Shown here: positions 16,426 to 26,041 of the stretch, piece by piece
Layout: each line of letters begins with the position of its first letter
Numbering within the stretch: position 1 is the first letter of the stretch
Source: Gammaproteobacteria bacterium
Lineage (GTDB): Bacteria; Pseudomonadota; Gammaproteobacteria; Steroidobacterales; Steroidobacteraceae
Reading direction: 5' to 3'
Length of the DNA stretch: 32,957 nt
NCBI GenBank assembly: GCA_025357915.1
Contig: JANYLH010000033.1
Location: forward strand, 1-32,957
The notes under the pieces: model-generated
Told to the model about the DNA's origin: nothing
The model's database searches: none
What the model saw: the letters and a program-made list of their open reading frames with translations, nothing else
Program-made: the position numbers and the translations under genes

Positions 16426-16947
16426 ATAGCCACTGCAACGAAGCGCATCCGCCGTAATGAAGAGATCACCTCGCCATCGGTGCGGGTGATCGGAGCGGAT
16501 GGGGCCCAAGCGGGAGTGATGACCAGGTTTGACGCGCTACAGCTAGCGCTCGCCGCCCAGCTTGATCTCGTTGAAGTCTCGCCCACGGCGGAGCCGCCGG
16601 TGGTGCGGGTGATGGACTTCGGCAAGTTCCTCTTCGAGCAGAACAAGAAGGCCCACTCTGCCAAGCGCAAGCAGAAGCAGCAGCAGGTCAAGGAAGTCAA
16701 GTTTCGTCCCGGGACGGAAGAGGCGGATTACCAGGTCAAGCTGCGTAATCTGACCCGCTTCCTTTCCGAGGGTGATAAGGCCAAGGTAACCCTGAGGTTC
16801 CGTGGCCGTGAGATGGTGCACCAGGATATCGGCCGCAAGCTGCTGGACCGGGTACAAACCGATCTGGCCGCAGCGGCCATCGTCGAGCAGTTTCCGATGA
16901 TGGAAGGCCGGCAGATGGTCATGGTGTTTTCACCAAAAAAGAAGTGA
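16426..16947 (+). CDS. infC: translation initiation factor IF-3, AUA start
   Basis: This 173-residue factor binds the 30S subunit and rejects non-canonical initiation. The N-domain begins [20 protein letters not shown]; the linker and C-domain contain [34 protein letters not shown] and LRFRGREM, ending MVFSPKKK. There is no ATG, GTG or TTG in frame between the thrS stop (16420-16422, same frame) and a GTG at 16480, and the conserved N-terminus lies before that GTG. ATA at 16426 stands 8 nt after GGAGGA inside the thrS end. IF-3 genes normally use a rare start (AUU in E. coli) so that IF-3 limits its own synthesis; AUA would serve the same purpose. Confidence 0.95.
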   Translation: MATATKRIRRNEEITSPSVRVIGADGAQAGVMTRFDALQLALAAQLDLVEVSPTAEPPVVRVMDFGKFLFEQNKKAHSAKRKQKQQQVKEVKFRPGTEEADYQVKLRNLTRFLSEGDKAKVTLRFRGREMVHQDIGRKLLDRVQTDLAAAAIVEQFPMMEGRQMVMVFSPKKK

Positions 16948-16982
16948 ACTGCATAGCGGCGTCCACGAGGCGCCGCGACCGC

Positions 16983-17024
16983 GGTTCCGCAGGCAAGCGG
17001 GTGGCGAAAGCCACCTTGCGAACC
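16983..17024 (+). promoter_or_regulatory. structured leader upstream of rpmI, candidate L20 operator
   Basis: Within the 103-nt infC-rpmI gap, GGTTC (16983-16987) pairs with GAACC (17020-17024), GCAA (16993-16996) with TTGC (17016-17019), and GGTGGC (17000-17005) with GCCACC (17010-17015) around a GAAA tetraloop. In E. coli, L20 represses rpmI-rplT by binding RNA between infC and rpmI, so an equivalent role is plausible. A smaller GCGGCG/CGCCGC hairpin precedes it. The function is inferred. Confidence 0.55.
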
Positions 17025-17050
17025 ATAGCTATATAAGTGGAGAGAAGTTC

Positions 17051-17251
17051 ATGCCTAAGTTGAAAACCAACAAGGCGGCGTCCAAGCGTTTTCGAAAAAC
17101 GGCGAACGGGTTCAAATCCTATTCGTCGGGCCGCCGCCATAACCTCGGTCACAAGGACTCCAAGCGCAAGCGTCATGCGCGTTCCGGAGGCAGCAGTCTG
17201 ATCGACAAGAGCGACGTCGGTCGCATTACGCAGCTGTTGCCGAATCATTAG
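17051..17251 (+). CDS. rpmI: 50S ribosomal protein L35
   Basis: This 66-residue, very basic protein has the standard L35 start MPKLKTNKAASKRFRKT and the HNLGHKDSKRKR core. A GGAGAGAAG ribosome site precedes the ATG. It lies between infC and rplT as in most bacteria and is probably controlled with rplT by the leader upstream. Confidence 0.98.
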   Translation: MPKLKTNKAASKRFRKTANGFKSYSSGRRHNLGHKDSKRKRHARSGGSSLIDKSDVGRITQLLPNH

Positions 17252-17276
17252 CCCGGAAAACTAAAGGAGTCGAAAC

Positions 17277-17636
17277 ATGGCACGAGTCAAACGTGGCGTG
17301 ACGGCCGGGCGCCGTCACAAGAAGATCCTTGGCAAAGCCAAGGGCTATTACAACGCGCGGCGCAAGATCTACCGCACCGCCAAGCAGGCCGTCATCAAGG
17401 CCGGGCAATACGCCTATCGCGACCGGCGCGCCAAGAAGCGCGACTTCCGGGCGCTGTGGATCACGCGCATCAATGCCGCGGCCCGCATCCACGAGCTGTC
17501 CTACAGCCGCCTGATCGCCGGCCTTCGCCTGGCGGGCATCGAGATTGATCGCAAGCTGCTCGCGGACCTGGCGATCCACGACGAGAACGCCTTCGGCGTT
17601 ATTGCCGCGCAGGCCAAGGCAGCACTGGCGGCCTAG
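17277..17636 (+). CDS. rplT: 50S ribosomal protein L20
   Basis: This 119-residue 23S rRNA-binding assembly protein has the characteristic start [20 protein letters not shown] and the segment [20 protein letters not shown]. It has a strong AAGGAG ribosome site 25 nt after rpmI. In relatives it also acts as the translational repressor of the rpmI-rplT pair. pheS begins 6 nt after its stop. Confidence 0.98.
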   Translation: MARVKRGVTAGRRHKKILGKAKGYYNARRKIYRTAKQAVIKAGQYAYRDRRAKKRDFRALWITRINAAARIHELSYSRLIAGLRLAGIEIDRKLLADLAIHDENAFGVIAAQAKAALAA

Positions 17637-18665
<1,029 letters not shown>

Positions 18666-18667
18666 CC

Positions 18668-21061
18668 GTGAAGCTGCCTGTTTCCTGGCTGCGCGCCTGG
18701 GTCGACGTGCCCTGGAGCGAACGCGAGCTTGCCGACCGCCTGACGATGCTCGGTTTCGAAGTGGAATCGCTCAGCCCCGCGGCGCCGCCGTTCAGCGGCG
18801 TCGTGATCGCCGAAATCCGCAGCGCGGAACCCCATCCGCAGGCCGACAAGCTGCGGGTGTGCAAAGTGTCGGCGGGTGGTGCTGAACTGCAGATCGTCTG
18901 CGGCGCGGCCAATGCCCGTGCAGGACTGCGCACCGCGCTGGCCACGGTCGGTGCGACACTTCCTGGTGACGTGGCCATACGGGCTGCGAAGCTGCGCGGC
19001 GTGGAATCGCAGGGCATGCTGTGTTCGGCGCGCGAACTGGGACTTGGCGATGCCGGCGAGGGAATTATCGAACTGCCTGCCGATGCGCCCGTCGGCGCAG
19101 CGCTGCGCGACTACCTGCGCCTCGATGAATCACTGCTCGAAATTGCCGTCACCCCCAACCGTGGCGATGCCATGTCGGTGCTCGGCATTGCGCGCGAGCT
19201 GGCCGCAGCCAGTGGCGCCGCGCTCCGCAGCGTGCCCGACCCGGCCATGGCCGCGGTGGCCGCGGCGAACGCCGAGCGTTTCCCGGTGCAGCTCGAGCCC
19301 GGCGCCGGTTGCGCGCGGCTCGCCAGCCGCGTCATCCGCGGCGTGAACAACCGCCGCCCCGTGCCGCAGTGGCTGCGCGAGCGGCTCGAGCGCTCGGGGC
19401 TCCGCTCCATCAGCCCGGTGGTCGATGTCACGAACTACGTGTTGCTGGAGCTCGGCCAGCCCATGCATGCCTACGATATGAGCCGGCTCAAGTCGCGCTT
19501 GCATGCACGCCGCGCCGCTCCGGGCGAGAAACTCACACTCCTCGAGGGGAGCGAGGTGGCGCTCACGGCCGATGTGCTGGTCATCGCTGATGACGCCGGT
19601 CCGGTGGGCATGGCTGGCATCATGGGTTCTGCCGGCAGTGCCATCGGTGACGGTACGACCGATCTGTTGCTCGAGGCAGCGTGGTTTGATCCGCGCGTCG
19701 TGGCGGGGCGCGCTCGTCGTTATGGGCTGATCACCGACGCCAGCCAGCGTTTCGAGCGCGGCGTCGATCCGGCCGGGCAGGAACGGGCCATCGAGCGCGC
19801 CACGGCGCTGATCTGTGCGCTTGCCGGTGGGCAGGCCGGCCCGGCCTGTCTCGAGGAATTGCCCGCCGAACTGCCGGTGCGAGCGCCCGTGGAGCTGCGC
19901 GCCGCACAGATCACCCGTTTGCTCGGCTCTGCCGTCCCCGAGGTCGAAGTCACCCGAAAGCTGAGCGTGCTCGGCATGAACGTGGAGGCCGCAGGGCCCG
20001 GCCGCTGGCAGGTCGCGCCGCCGTCCTGGCGTTTCGATATCGTCATCGAGGCTGATCTGATCGAGGAACTCGCGCGCTGCGGAGGGCTGGACGCCATTGC
20101 GGAAGCGGCTCCGGTGGGCGCCCGGATCATCGCCGGGAGCAGTGAAGTGCGCAGCAGTGAAACAAGCGTGCTGCAGCGGCTCGCTGCGCGCGGCTTCAAT
20201 GAAGCCGTGACGTTCGGATTCACGGACCCAGAACTACAACGCAAGATCTGCGGTGCAATCGAACCGGTGCGGCTCCGCAACCCGATCGCGAGCAACCTGG
20301 CAGTGATGCGCGCCTCGCTGTGGCCGGGCCTCCTGTTGGCGGCGCAGGAGAACCTGCGGCGCCAGTGCGAACGGGTGCGGTTGTTCGAGATTGCGACGCA
20401 ATTTCACCGCGGCGCCGACGGGCGCGTGCGCGAGCAACGGATGATCGCCGGTATCGTCGCCGGGAGCCGCCTGCCAGAACAGTGGGGCAGCGCGCGTGCA
20501 CCGGGAGACTTCCACGACCTCAAAGGCGACGTCGCGGCGCTCCTCGCGCTGACCGGCCGGTCGGCCGAGTATCAATTCAATCCCGGGGCGACGCTGCCGT
20601 GCCTGCATCCCGGACGCTCCGCGCAGATCGTGCGCGATGGCAGCGTGATCGGACAAATGGGTGAGCTGCACCCGGCACTGGTCCAGCCGATTGATTTTAC
20701 ATATGCGCCGCTCCTGTTTGAACTGGACTACCAGGCGGCGACCGGCAACGCCCCGGTGCACTTCGCACCGGTCTCGAGTTTTCCGCAGATCCGCCGCGAT
20801 ATTTCTTTCACGGTGGCGGCCGATGAGACTTTTGGACGCATTGCGGAACGTGTTAGTGTTGCCGCTTCAACCCGGCTGCGTGAACTAAGAATTTTCGACA
20901 TCTACCAGGGGAAGGGTGTAGAAATAGGTCGAAAAAGTGTAGCTTTGGGGTTGATTTTGCAGGATTTATCTCGCACTCTTACGGATGCGGACGCCGATGA
21001 GGTGGTCGCGGCAGTGTGCGCGGATTTGCGCTCGAACCTGGACGCAAGAATAAGAGAATAG
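18668..21061 (+). CDS. pheT: phenylalanyl-tRNA synthetase beta subunit
   Basis: This 797-residue subunit carries editing and tRNA binding. It has an EMAP-type OB fold (about 40-150, [15 protein letters not shown]), the B3/B4 editing domain ([21 protein letters not shown]), B5 ([13 protein letters not shown]), the catalytic-like core, and a C-terminal FDX-ACB anticodon domain ([14 protein letters not shown], then [15 protein letters not shown]). The frame runs open from 18422 over the end of pheS, but GTG at 18668 ([14 protein letters not shown]) matches the family start and sits 2 nt past the pheS stop. Confidence 0.98.
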   Translation: MKLPVSWLRAWVDVPWSERELADRLTMLGFEVESLSPAAPPFSGVVIAEIRSAEPHPQADKLRVCKVSAGGAELQIVCGAANARAGLRTALATVGATLPGDVAIRAAKLRGVESQGMLCSARELGLGDAGEGIIELPADAPVGAALRDYLRLDESLLEIAVTPNRGDAMSVLGIARELAAASGAALRSVPDPAMAAVAAANAERFPVQLEPGAGCARLASRVIRGVNNRRPVPQWLRERLERSGLRSISPVVDVTNYVLLELGQPMHAYDMSRLKSRLHARRAAPGEKLTLLEGSEVALTADVLVIADDAGPVGMAGIMGSAGSAIGDGTTDLLLEAAWFDPRVVAGRARRYGLITDASQRFERGVDPAGQERAIERATALICALAGGQAGPACLEELPAELPVRAPVELRAAQITRLLGSAVPEVEVTRKLSVLGMNVEAAGPGRWQVAPPSWRFDIVIEADLIEELARCGGLDAIAEAAPVGARIIAGSSEVRSSETSVLQRLAARGFNEAVTFGFTDPELQRKICGAIEPVRLRNPIASNLAVMRASLWPGLLLAAQENLRRQCERVRLFEIATQFHRGADGRVREQRMIAGIVAGSRLPEQWGSARAPGDFHDLKGDVAALLALTGRSAEYQFNPGATLPCLHPGRSAQIVRDGSVIGQMGELHPALVQPIDFTYAPLLFELDYQAATGNAPVHFAPVSSFPQIRRDISFTVAADETFGRIAERVSVAASTRLRELRIFDIYQGKGVEIGRKSVALGLILQDLSRTLTDADADEVVAAVCADLRSNLDARIRE

Positions 21062-21065
21062 GACG

Positions 21066-21368
21066 ATGGCTCTCACCAAAGCAGAAATGGCCGAAGCGCT
21101 GTTCAACCAGCTCGGTCTGAACAAGCGTGAGGCGCGCGAACTCGTCGATCTGTTCTTCGAGGAAGTGCGCGGCGCGCTCGCCACCGGCGAACAGGTTAAG
21201 CTCTCGGGCTTCGGCAATTTCGACCTGCGCGACAAGAACCAGCGCCCGGGCCGCAACCCAAAGACCGGCGAAGAGATTCCCATCAGCGCGCGGCGCGTTG
21301 TCACTTTCCGGCCGGGGCAGAAGCTCAAGGCGCGGGTCGAGGCCTATGCTGGAAGCAAAGAACAATAA
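21066..21368 (+). CDS. ihfA: integration host factor alpha subunit
   Basis: This 100-residue DNA-bending protein forms the IHF heterodimer. It has the family start [20 protein letters not shown], the beta-arm with [20 protein letters not shown] and its intercalating proline, and a short tail. It lies 4 nt after pheT, as in most gammaproteobacteria, where pheT-ihfA are co-transcribed. Its last 23 nt overlap the next gene in another frame. Confidence 0.97.
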   Translation: MALTKAEMAEALFNQLGLNKREARELVDLFFEEVRGALATGEQVKLSGFGNFDLRDKNQRPGRNPKTGEEIPISARRVVTFRPGQKLKARVEAYAGSKEQ

Positions 21369-21702
21369 CGAACTGCCGGCAATTCCCGGCAAACGTTATT
21401 TCACGATCGGCGAGGTCAGCGAGCTGTGTGGCGTGAAGCCGCATGTGCTGCGCTACTGGGAGCAGGAATTTCCGCAGCTCAAGCCGGTCAAGCGTCGCGG
21501 CAATCGTCGTTACTACCAGCGCCAGGACGTGATCGTCATCCGCCAGATCCGCAGCCTCCTGTACGAACAGGGCTTCACGATCGGCGGCGCACGCAACAAG
21601 CTCGGCGGCGATGAAGCGCGCACCGATATCAGCCAGAGCCAGCAGATCGTGCGCCAGGTGCGCCTGGAGCTCGAAGAAGTGCTGCGGATCCTCCGCCGCT
21701 GA
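21346..21702 (+). CDS. MerR-family transcriptional regulator downstream of ihfA
   Basis: This 118-residue protein has an N-terminal winged helix of the MerR type ([21 protein letters not shown], then [18 protein letters not shown]) and a helical tail for dimerisation. There is no C-terminal metal or drug-binding cysteine pattern. It starts inside the end of ihfA (23-nt overlap), an arrangement common in Pseudomonas and Xanthomonas relatives. Its target is unknown to me. Confidence 0.9.
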   Translation: MLEAKNNNELPAIPGKRYFTIGEVSELCGVKPHVLRYWEQEFPQLKPVKRRGNRRYYQRQDVIVIRQIRSLLYEQGFTIGGARNKLGGDEARTDISQSQQIVRQVRLELEEVLRILRR

Positions 21703-21704
21703 CC

Positions 21705-21710
21705 TATCAT
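21705..21710 (+). promoter_or_regulatory. possible -10 box of tRNA-Pro
   Basis: TATCAT sits 13 nt before the tRNA-Pro 5' end, at the very end of the MerR gene region. I find no good -35 at 16-18 bp, so tRNA-Pro may instead be read through from the ihfA operon. Confidence 0.35.
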
Positions 21711-21723
21711 CCACGGTTACGGT

Positions 21724-21801
<78 letters not shown>

Positions 21802-22026
21802 TTGGTTCAGCCTGGTTGATCATATCGACAAAGCCACACGCCGGTCGGCAGCTGACCTGGCGGCGTACCCCAGCCCGGGGTTGCCGCTGAATCCAACTCA
21901 AGCCCGTGCGCGATGAGTGCGGTGTGCCTGCCCGGGCAGGGGCAGTGGGCCGCGCTCGTGCCGGGTGCAAGGACATGCGGGGCCCGACAGCGACACTCGG
22001 CAATTCCCATGACCTTTTCGCTCTGC

Positions 22027-22872
22027 ATGAAAAACCGCCTCCCAGCCTCCCTGGTCCTCGCGCTGCTTGCCACGGGCGCACAAGCTCAATCTGCACCCAC
22101 GCAAGCCGCTCCGGCCACCAGTGCCACCGGCAACTGGACCTACAGCGCCGGCGCGGCGGCATTGGCGGCGCCGCGTTTCGTCGGCTCCAGCAGGACGCGA
22201 ACGATGCTGGTGCCGACTTTCGGAGCCCGATACCGCGACTGGTTCTTTGCCGATCCCATCAAAGGCGTAGGCGTGACGACCAGGTGGTCCGACCAGTGGA
22301 GCGCCAGCGCGGCGCTGGGCCTCGACTTCACATCGCGCAAGGGCAGTGACGAGCAACGCCTGGCCGGTCTGGGCGACATCAGTGTGGCCGCCGCATTGCG
22401 TGTGGGCGCGGACTACCGATCAGGCAGGGTGTTCACCAGCACCAACCTGACTTCACGCCTGGGTGCGAGCAATGGCCGCGGCATGCTTTTCGATGCTGAC
22501 ATCGGCTACAACGCGTTCGCTTCACGCGCCAAGCTGCTCAGCGTGGGGTTGAATATTGCGGCGATGGACAACCGGTACGCGCGCAATTTCTTCGGTGTCT
22601 CCGCGGCACAGTCCGTGGCATCGGGCCTGCCCGTGTTCAACGCCAGCGGCGGTCTGCAAAGTGTGGGGCCGTTCGTGCAAGCGGTGGTGCGGATCACGGA
22701 CAAATGGACGCTCTTCGGCCGCGCCGCTTACGGACGGTTGCGCGGCGATGCTGCGACCAGCCCCATCACGGAAGCGCGCAGCCAGACTTCCGTGGTAGTG
22801 GTAATCAGTCGCAACTTCTACGCAACTTCTAGTGGTGTCGAGCGCCCGGCCCGGCGACGAACGGGGCCCTAG
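22027..22872 (+). CDS. MipA/OmpV-family outer-membrane protein
   Basis: This 281-residue predicted beta-barrel has a signal peptide (MKNRLPASLVLALLATGAQA, cleaved before QS). The family pattern is visible: AALAAPRFVGSSRTRTMLVP, then YRDWFFADPIKGVGV, LGLDFTSRKGSDEQRLAGLG, and a terminal strand near VVVVISRNF. MipA relatives interact with murein enzymes or act as small porins, so the role here is open. The frame opens at 21913 and an ATG at 22009 is a second candidate; 22027 gives the cleanest signal peptide, and neither has a good ribosome site. The barrel should end with an aromatic residue, but 17 residues (YATSSGVERPARRRTGP) follow the expected terminal Phe. Confidence 0.85.
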   Translation: MKNRLPASLVLALLATGAQAQSAPTQAAPATSATGNWTYSAGAAALAAPRFVGSSRTRTMLVPTFGARYRDWFFADPIKGVGVTTRWSDQWSASAALGLDFTSRKGSDEQRLAGLGDISVAAALRVGADYRSGRVFTSTNLTSRLGASNGRGMLFDADIGYNAFASRAKLLSVGLNIAAMDNRYARNFFGVSAAQSVASGLPVFNASGGLQSVGPFVQAVVRITDKWTLFGRAAYGRLRGDAATSPITEARSQTSVVVVISRNFYATSSGVERPARRRTGP

Positions 22873-22970
22873 CCACGGGCGTATGCGCCGTACTAGACTC
22901 GCAATGCCGACAGGGTCTCGGGCCACGGCTGGAGACGGCTTGCGGGTCATAAAGGCAAAGGGGTAAGACA

Positions 22971-25481
22971 ATGAAAATTATCAGTAGGGTGGCGTTCGCC
23001 GCCGCTGCAGCGTTTTGCGTCGTGGCCGCATCGGCCCAGCAAGCGGCCCAGGAACCAGCCCAGCTCGAAGAGATCATCGTCACGGCCGCGAAGCGCTCGC
23101 AGACGCTGCTCGATGTTCCAATAGCGGTCAGCGTAACCTCGGCGGAGACGATCGCCGCCACGCACATCAACGACATCCTCGACCTGCAGTCGATCGTGCC
23201 CTCGTTGCGCGTCTCGCAGCTGCAGACCTCGACGCAGACCAATTTCATCATTCGCGGCTTCGGCAACGGCGCCAACAACCCGGGCATCGAGTCCTCGGTG
23301 GGCGTGTTCGTCGATGGCGTGTATCGCTCCCGCTCGGCCTCGCAGATCGGCGACCTGGTTGATGTGGAGCGCATCGAAGTGCTGCGCGGCCCGCAGAGCA
23401 CTTTGTTCGGACAGAACGCGTCCGCCGGCGTGGTCAGCGTGATCACCCGCAAGCCCTCGTTCACGACCACTGGAATGCTGGAGGCGAGTCTTGGCAACTA
23501 CAGCGCGCAGCAGCTGCGTGCCCGCATCTCCGGCCCGATCAGTGATCGCGTGGCCTACAGCCTGTCGGGCAACTGGAACAAGCGCGACGGTTACTTCAAG
23601 AATCTGACCAACGGGCACGACATCAACGATCGCAACCGCTGGGACGCGCGCGGCCAACTGCTTTTCAATGCCTCCGACAATCTCTCGTTCCGTCTGATCG
23701 CCGACACCGGCCGTATCGACGAAGTGTGCTGCGGCGTCGTGAACCTGCTGAACGGCCCGACCGGCGCGCTCATCGGCGCGGTGGGTGGCCAGATCTACAC
23801 GGGCAACCCGTTCGACCGGCGCGCCTACTACAACAAGGATCCGGGCAACGTCGTCGACAACGACGGCGTCTCGCTGCACATCGACTGGAAGAACGGCCCC
23901 TGGGCGCTGACCTCGATCACCGCCAATCGCAACCAGAAAGCCACCTTCGACTACGACACGGATTTCACCAGCGCTGACCTCGTGCCGACCAACCGCAACG
24001 AGCAGCGCCTCGAGACCTTCACCCAGGAACTGCGCCTCGCCTTTGACAACAACGGCCCGGTCACGGGCCTGCTGGGCGGTTACTACTTCAACGAAAAGGT
24101 CCGCTACGACAACACGATCGCCTGGGGCAGCGGCTTCCGGCCGTACGCCACCGGCCTGATCGCGGCGCAAACCGGCAGCCTGACGGTGCTCAACAACCTG
24201 GAAACCGCGCTGGGCATACCCGCAGGTACGTTCTTTGCTGCCGGGACCGGGAGCACCGTCAACACGCGCCAGGACAGCAAGTCCTTTACGCTGTTTGGCA
24301 CCACGGACTGGAAGATTACTGATCGCCTGACGTTAACGGCGGGCCTGGCGTACACGAAGAATGACAAGACCGTCTCGGTCGCCCAGACCAACACTGATGT
24401 GTTCTCATCGCTCAATCTGGTCAACATTGGATTTGCTGGCGCCTTCGCCGCCCTCACGGGTGGCTTGCCGCCGACGCCAGCCAACCTGGCCGCCAACCAG
24501 GTAGCCGCGGCCACGGCCGATTTCCTCAGCGTGACGCCGTGTTCGGCGACGAACCCGCCGCCGGGTTGCAACTCGGCGCTGGCGCTCTACCCGCTGCAGT
24601 TCCTTTACCCGGTGGTACCGTTCTCGAACGCGTCGTCGAACGACGGCAAGACGACCTACACCGTCCGGGTGGCGTACGAGTTCAGCGACCGGCTCAAGGG
24701 CTACGCCGGCGTGTCGACCGGATTCAAGGCCAGTTCCTGGAACCTGTCGCGCGACACACGGCCATTTGCACCGGCGACAAGTGACCGCTCGCCGCTCGGT
24801 GGTCACGCGAATCCCTATTACGGCCGCTACGGCACGCGCTTTGCGGGGCCCGAGGAATCGACGGTCTATGAGATCGGGCTCAAGGGCCACTGGCCAACGG
24901 CCTCGGTGGACATCGCGCTCTTCGATCAGGAGATCAAGGACTTCCAGTCGAACATCTTTACGGGCACGGGCTTCTCGCTCGCCAACGCCGGCAAGCAATC
25001 GGCCAAGGGCATCGAGATCGATGCGCTGTGCGCCGCCACTTCGCACTGGGACTTTACGTTTGCAGGCACCTTCATGGATCCGAAGTACGACTCCTTCGTG
25101 GGTGCCTCGGGAGTGAACGGGCCGACGGACCTGAGCGGCACGCGGCCGCCTGGCATCGCGACCACCAGCTTCGTGGTGGGCGCGTCCTACAAGTGGACGC
25201 TCGGGCACTACAACGGATTCGCGCGCGCGGACTACGACTACCAGGGCGAGGTGCCCGTGGTCGAGAATGTCCCGGCCAGCGTCGCTTCGCGCAAGGTCAG
25301 CACCGTGAACGCGAGCGCCGGCGTGTCCCGGGACGGATGGGATGTACTGGTCTGGGTGCGCAACCTCACGGACGATAATTACCTGATCAGCGCGTTCCCC
25401 TCGGTCGCGCAGTCGGGCAGTTACTCGGGCTACCCGAACCAACCGCGGACCCTGGGGCTCACGGCACGCAAGAGTTTCTGA
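22971..25481 (+). CDS. TonB-dependent outer-membrane receptor
   Basis: This 836-residue active transporter has a signal peptide (cleavage near ASA/QQ, residue 22), a TonB box EEIIVTA (33-39), and a plug domain (about 45-160) with FIIRGFGNGANNPGIESSVG and VERIEVLRGPQSTLFGQNAS. The 22-strand barrel ends in the aromatic residue of LGLTARKSF. An extracellular loop holds a disulphide candidate (SVTPCSATNPPPGCNS). The sequence resembles the large CirA/FecA-like receptors expanded in sphingomonads and Steroidobacter-like bacteria, where many import organic substrates rather than iron. No neighbouring enzyme indicates the ligand. A purine-rich AAAGGGG site precedes the ATG. Confidence 0.95.
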   Translation: MKIISRVAFAAAAAFCVVAASAQQAAQEPAQLEEIIVTAAKRSQTLLDVPIAVSVTSAETIAATHINDILDLQSIVPSLRVSQLQTSTQTNFIIRGFGNGANNPGIESSVGVFVDGVYRSRSASQIGDLVDVERIEVLRGPQSTLFGQNASAGVVSVITRKPSFTTTGMLEASLGNYSAQQLRARISGPISDRVAYSLSGNWNKRDGYFKNLTNGHDINDRNRWDARGQLLFNASDNLSFRLIADTGRIDEVCCGVVNLLNGPTGALIGAVGGQIYTGNPFDRRAYYNKDPGNVVDNDGVSLHIDWKNGPWALTSITANRNQKATFDYDTDFTSADLVPTNRNEQRLETFTQELRLAFDNNGPVTGLLGGYYFNEKVRYDNTIAWGSGFRPYATGLIAAQTGSLTVLNNLETALGIPAGTFFAAGTGSTVNTRQDSKSFTLFGTTDWKITDRLTLTAGLAYTKNDKTVSVAQTNTDVFSSLNLVNIGFAGAFAALTGGLPPTPANLAANQVAAATADFLSVTPCSATNPPPGCNSALALYPLQFLYPVVPFSNASSNDGKTTYTVRVAYEFSDRLKGYAGVSTGFKASSWNLSRDTRPFAPATSDRSPLGGHANPYYGRYGTRFAGPEESTVYEIGLKGHWPTASVDIALFDQEIKDFQSNIFTGTGFSLANAGKQSAKGIEIDALCAATSHWDFTFAGTFMDPKYDSFVGASGVNGPTDLSGTRPPGIATTSFVVGASYKWTLGHYNGFARADYDYQGEVPVVENVPASVASRKVSTVNASAGVSRDGWDVLVWVRNLTDDNYLISAFPSVAQSGSYSGYPNQPRTLGLTARKSF

Positions 25482-25506
25482 GCGGCCCGCAATTGCAAGC
25501 CTTTCC

Positions 25507-25534
25507 TTGACTTAGGCGTGCTACGCCCTACAAT
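25507..25534 (+). promoter_or_regulatory. promoter of the tRNA Gly-Cys-Leu cluster
   Basis: TTGACT (25507-25512) and TACAAT (25529-25534) are 16 bp apart, followed by a GC-rich discriminator (TCCGGCC) and tRNA-Gly 18 nt further. No other clear promoter is seen before ccmA, so this one may also drive the ccm operon. Confidence 0.7.
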
Positions 25535-25552
25535 TCCGGCCTTCCTGACGGT

Positions 25553-25628
<76 letters not shown>

Positions 25629-25641
25629 ATCACTCTTTTGA

Positions 25642-25715
25642 GGCTAGGTGGCAGAGTGGTCATGCAGCGGCCTGCAAAGCCGTGTACGCCGGTTCGATTC
25701 CGACCCTAGCCTCCA
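25642..25715 (+). tRNA. tRNA-Cys (GCA)
   Basis: The 74-nt cloverleaf has acceptor GGCTAGG paired with CCTAGCC, anticodon loop CTGCAAA (GCA), T-arm GGTTCGATTCC, and encoded CCA. It lies 13 nt after tRNA-Gly. Confidence 0.97.
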
Positions 25716-25724
25716 GCATCCTAA

Positions 25725-26038
25725 GCGGACGTGGCGAAACTGGTATACGCAGCAGACTTTGACAGGAGTGCCCGCGGGGAAACCCGCGGTGCAGAACCGC
25801 CCAAACTCGGGGAACGCTACCGATTCCGATCCAGGCCAATCCCGAGCCAAGCCCCGCAAGGGGAAGGTGTAGAGACTAGACGGGCGGCGCCTAAAGCCGA
25901 TGCAAGGAGGCCAGGGCGAAGGGATAGTCCAGACCACGAACGCCAGCGACCGATGCTGGCGGCGGCGAAAGCCGAAGTGGCAGGAAAATCTGCTTCCTTG
26001 AAAAGGGAGTGTGGGTTCGAGTCCCGCCGTCCGCACCA
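25725..26038 (+). tRNA. tRNA-Leu (TAA), split by a group I intron
   Basis: The exons are 25725-25759 and 25985-26038 and give an 89-nt tRNA. Acceptor GCGGACG pairs with CGTCCGC, and the anticodon stem GCAGA (25752-25756) pairs with TCTGC (25989-25993). When the exons are joined, the loop is CTT plus AAAA, exactly 7 nt with anticodon TAA. The long variable arm (TTCCTTGAAAAGGGAG), T-arm GGGTTCGAGTCCC and encoded CCA confirm class II tRNA-Leu. The interruption falls between anticodon bases 34 and 35, the site used by the classic tRNA-Leu(UAA) introns of cyanobacteria and plastids. Its CCA is 3 nt from the ccmA start codon. Confidence 0.96.
25760..25984 (+). ncRNA. group I self-splicing intron (IC3-like) in tRNA-Leu
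   Basis: This 225-nt ribozyme ends in G (25984) after a 5' exon ending in U. P1: exon ACUU pairs with GAGU just inside the intron, with the required U-G at the splice site. P2: CCGCGGG/CCCGCGG with a GAAA loop (25772-25789). P3: CCGCCC with GGGCGG. P4: CTCGGG with CCCGAG. P6a: CCCC GCAA GGGG. P7: AGACTA with TAGTC, in the highly conserved context AAGGTGTAGAGACTAGACGG and GATAGTCCAGA. P9: CGCCAGC with GCTGGCG, then a GGC-GAAA-GCC hairpin. The P7 region is nearly identical to that of the Azoarcus tRNA-Ile intron. It has no open reading frame, so it carries no homing endonuclease. Confidence 0.95.
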
Positions 26039-26041
26039 TTT

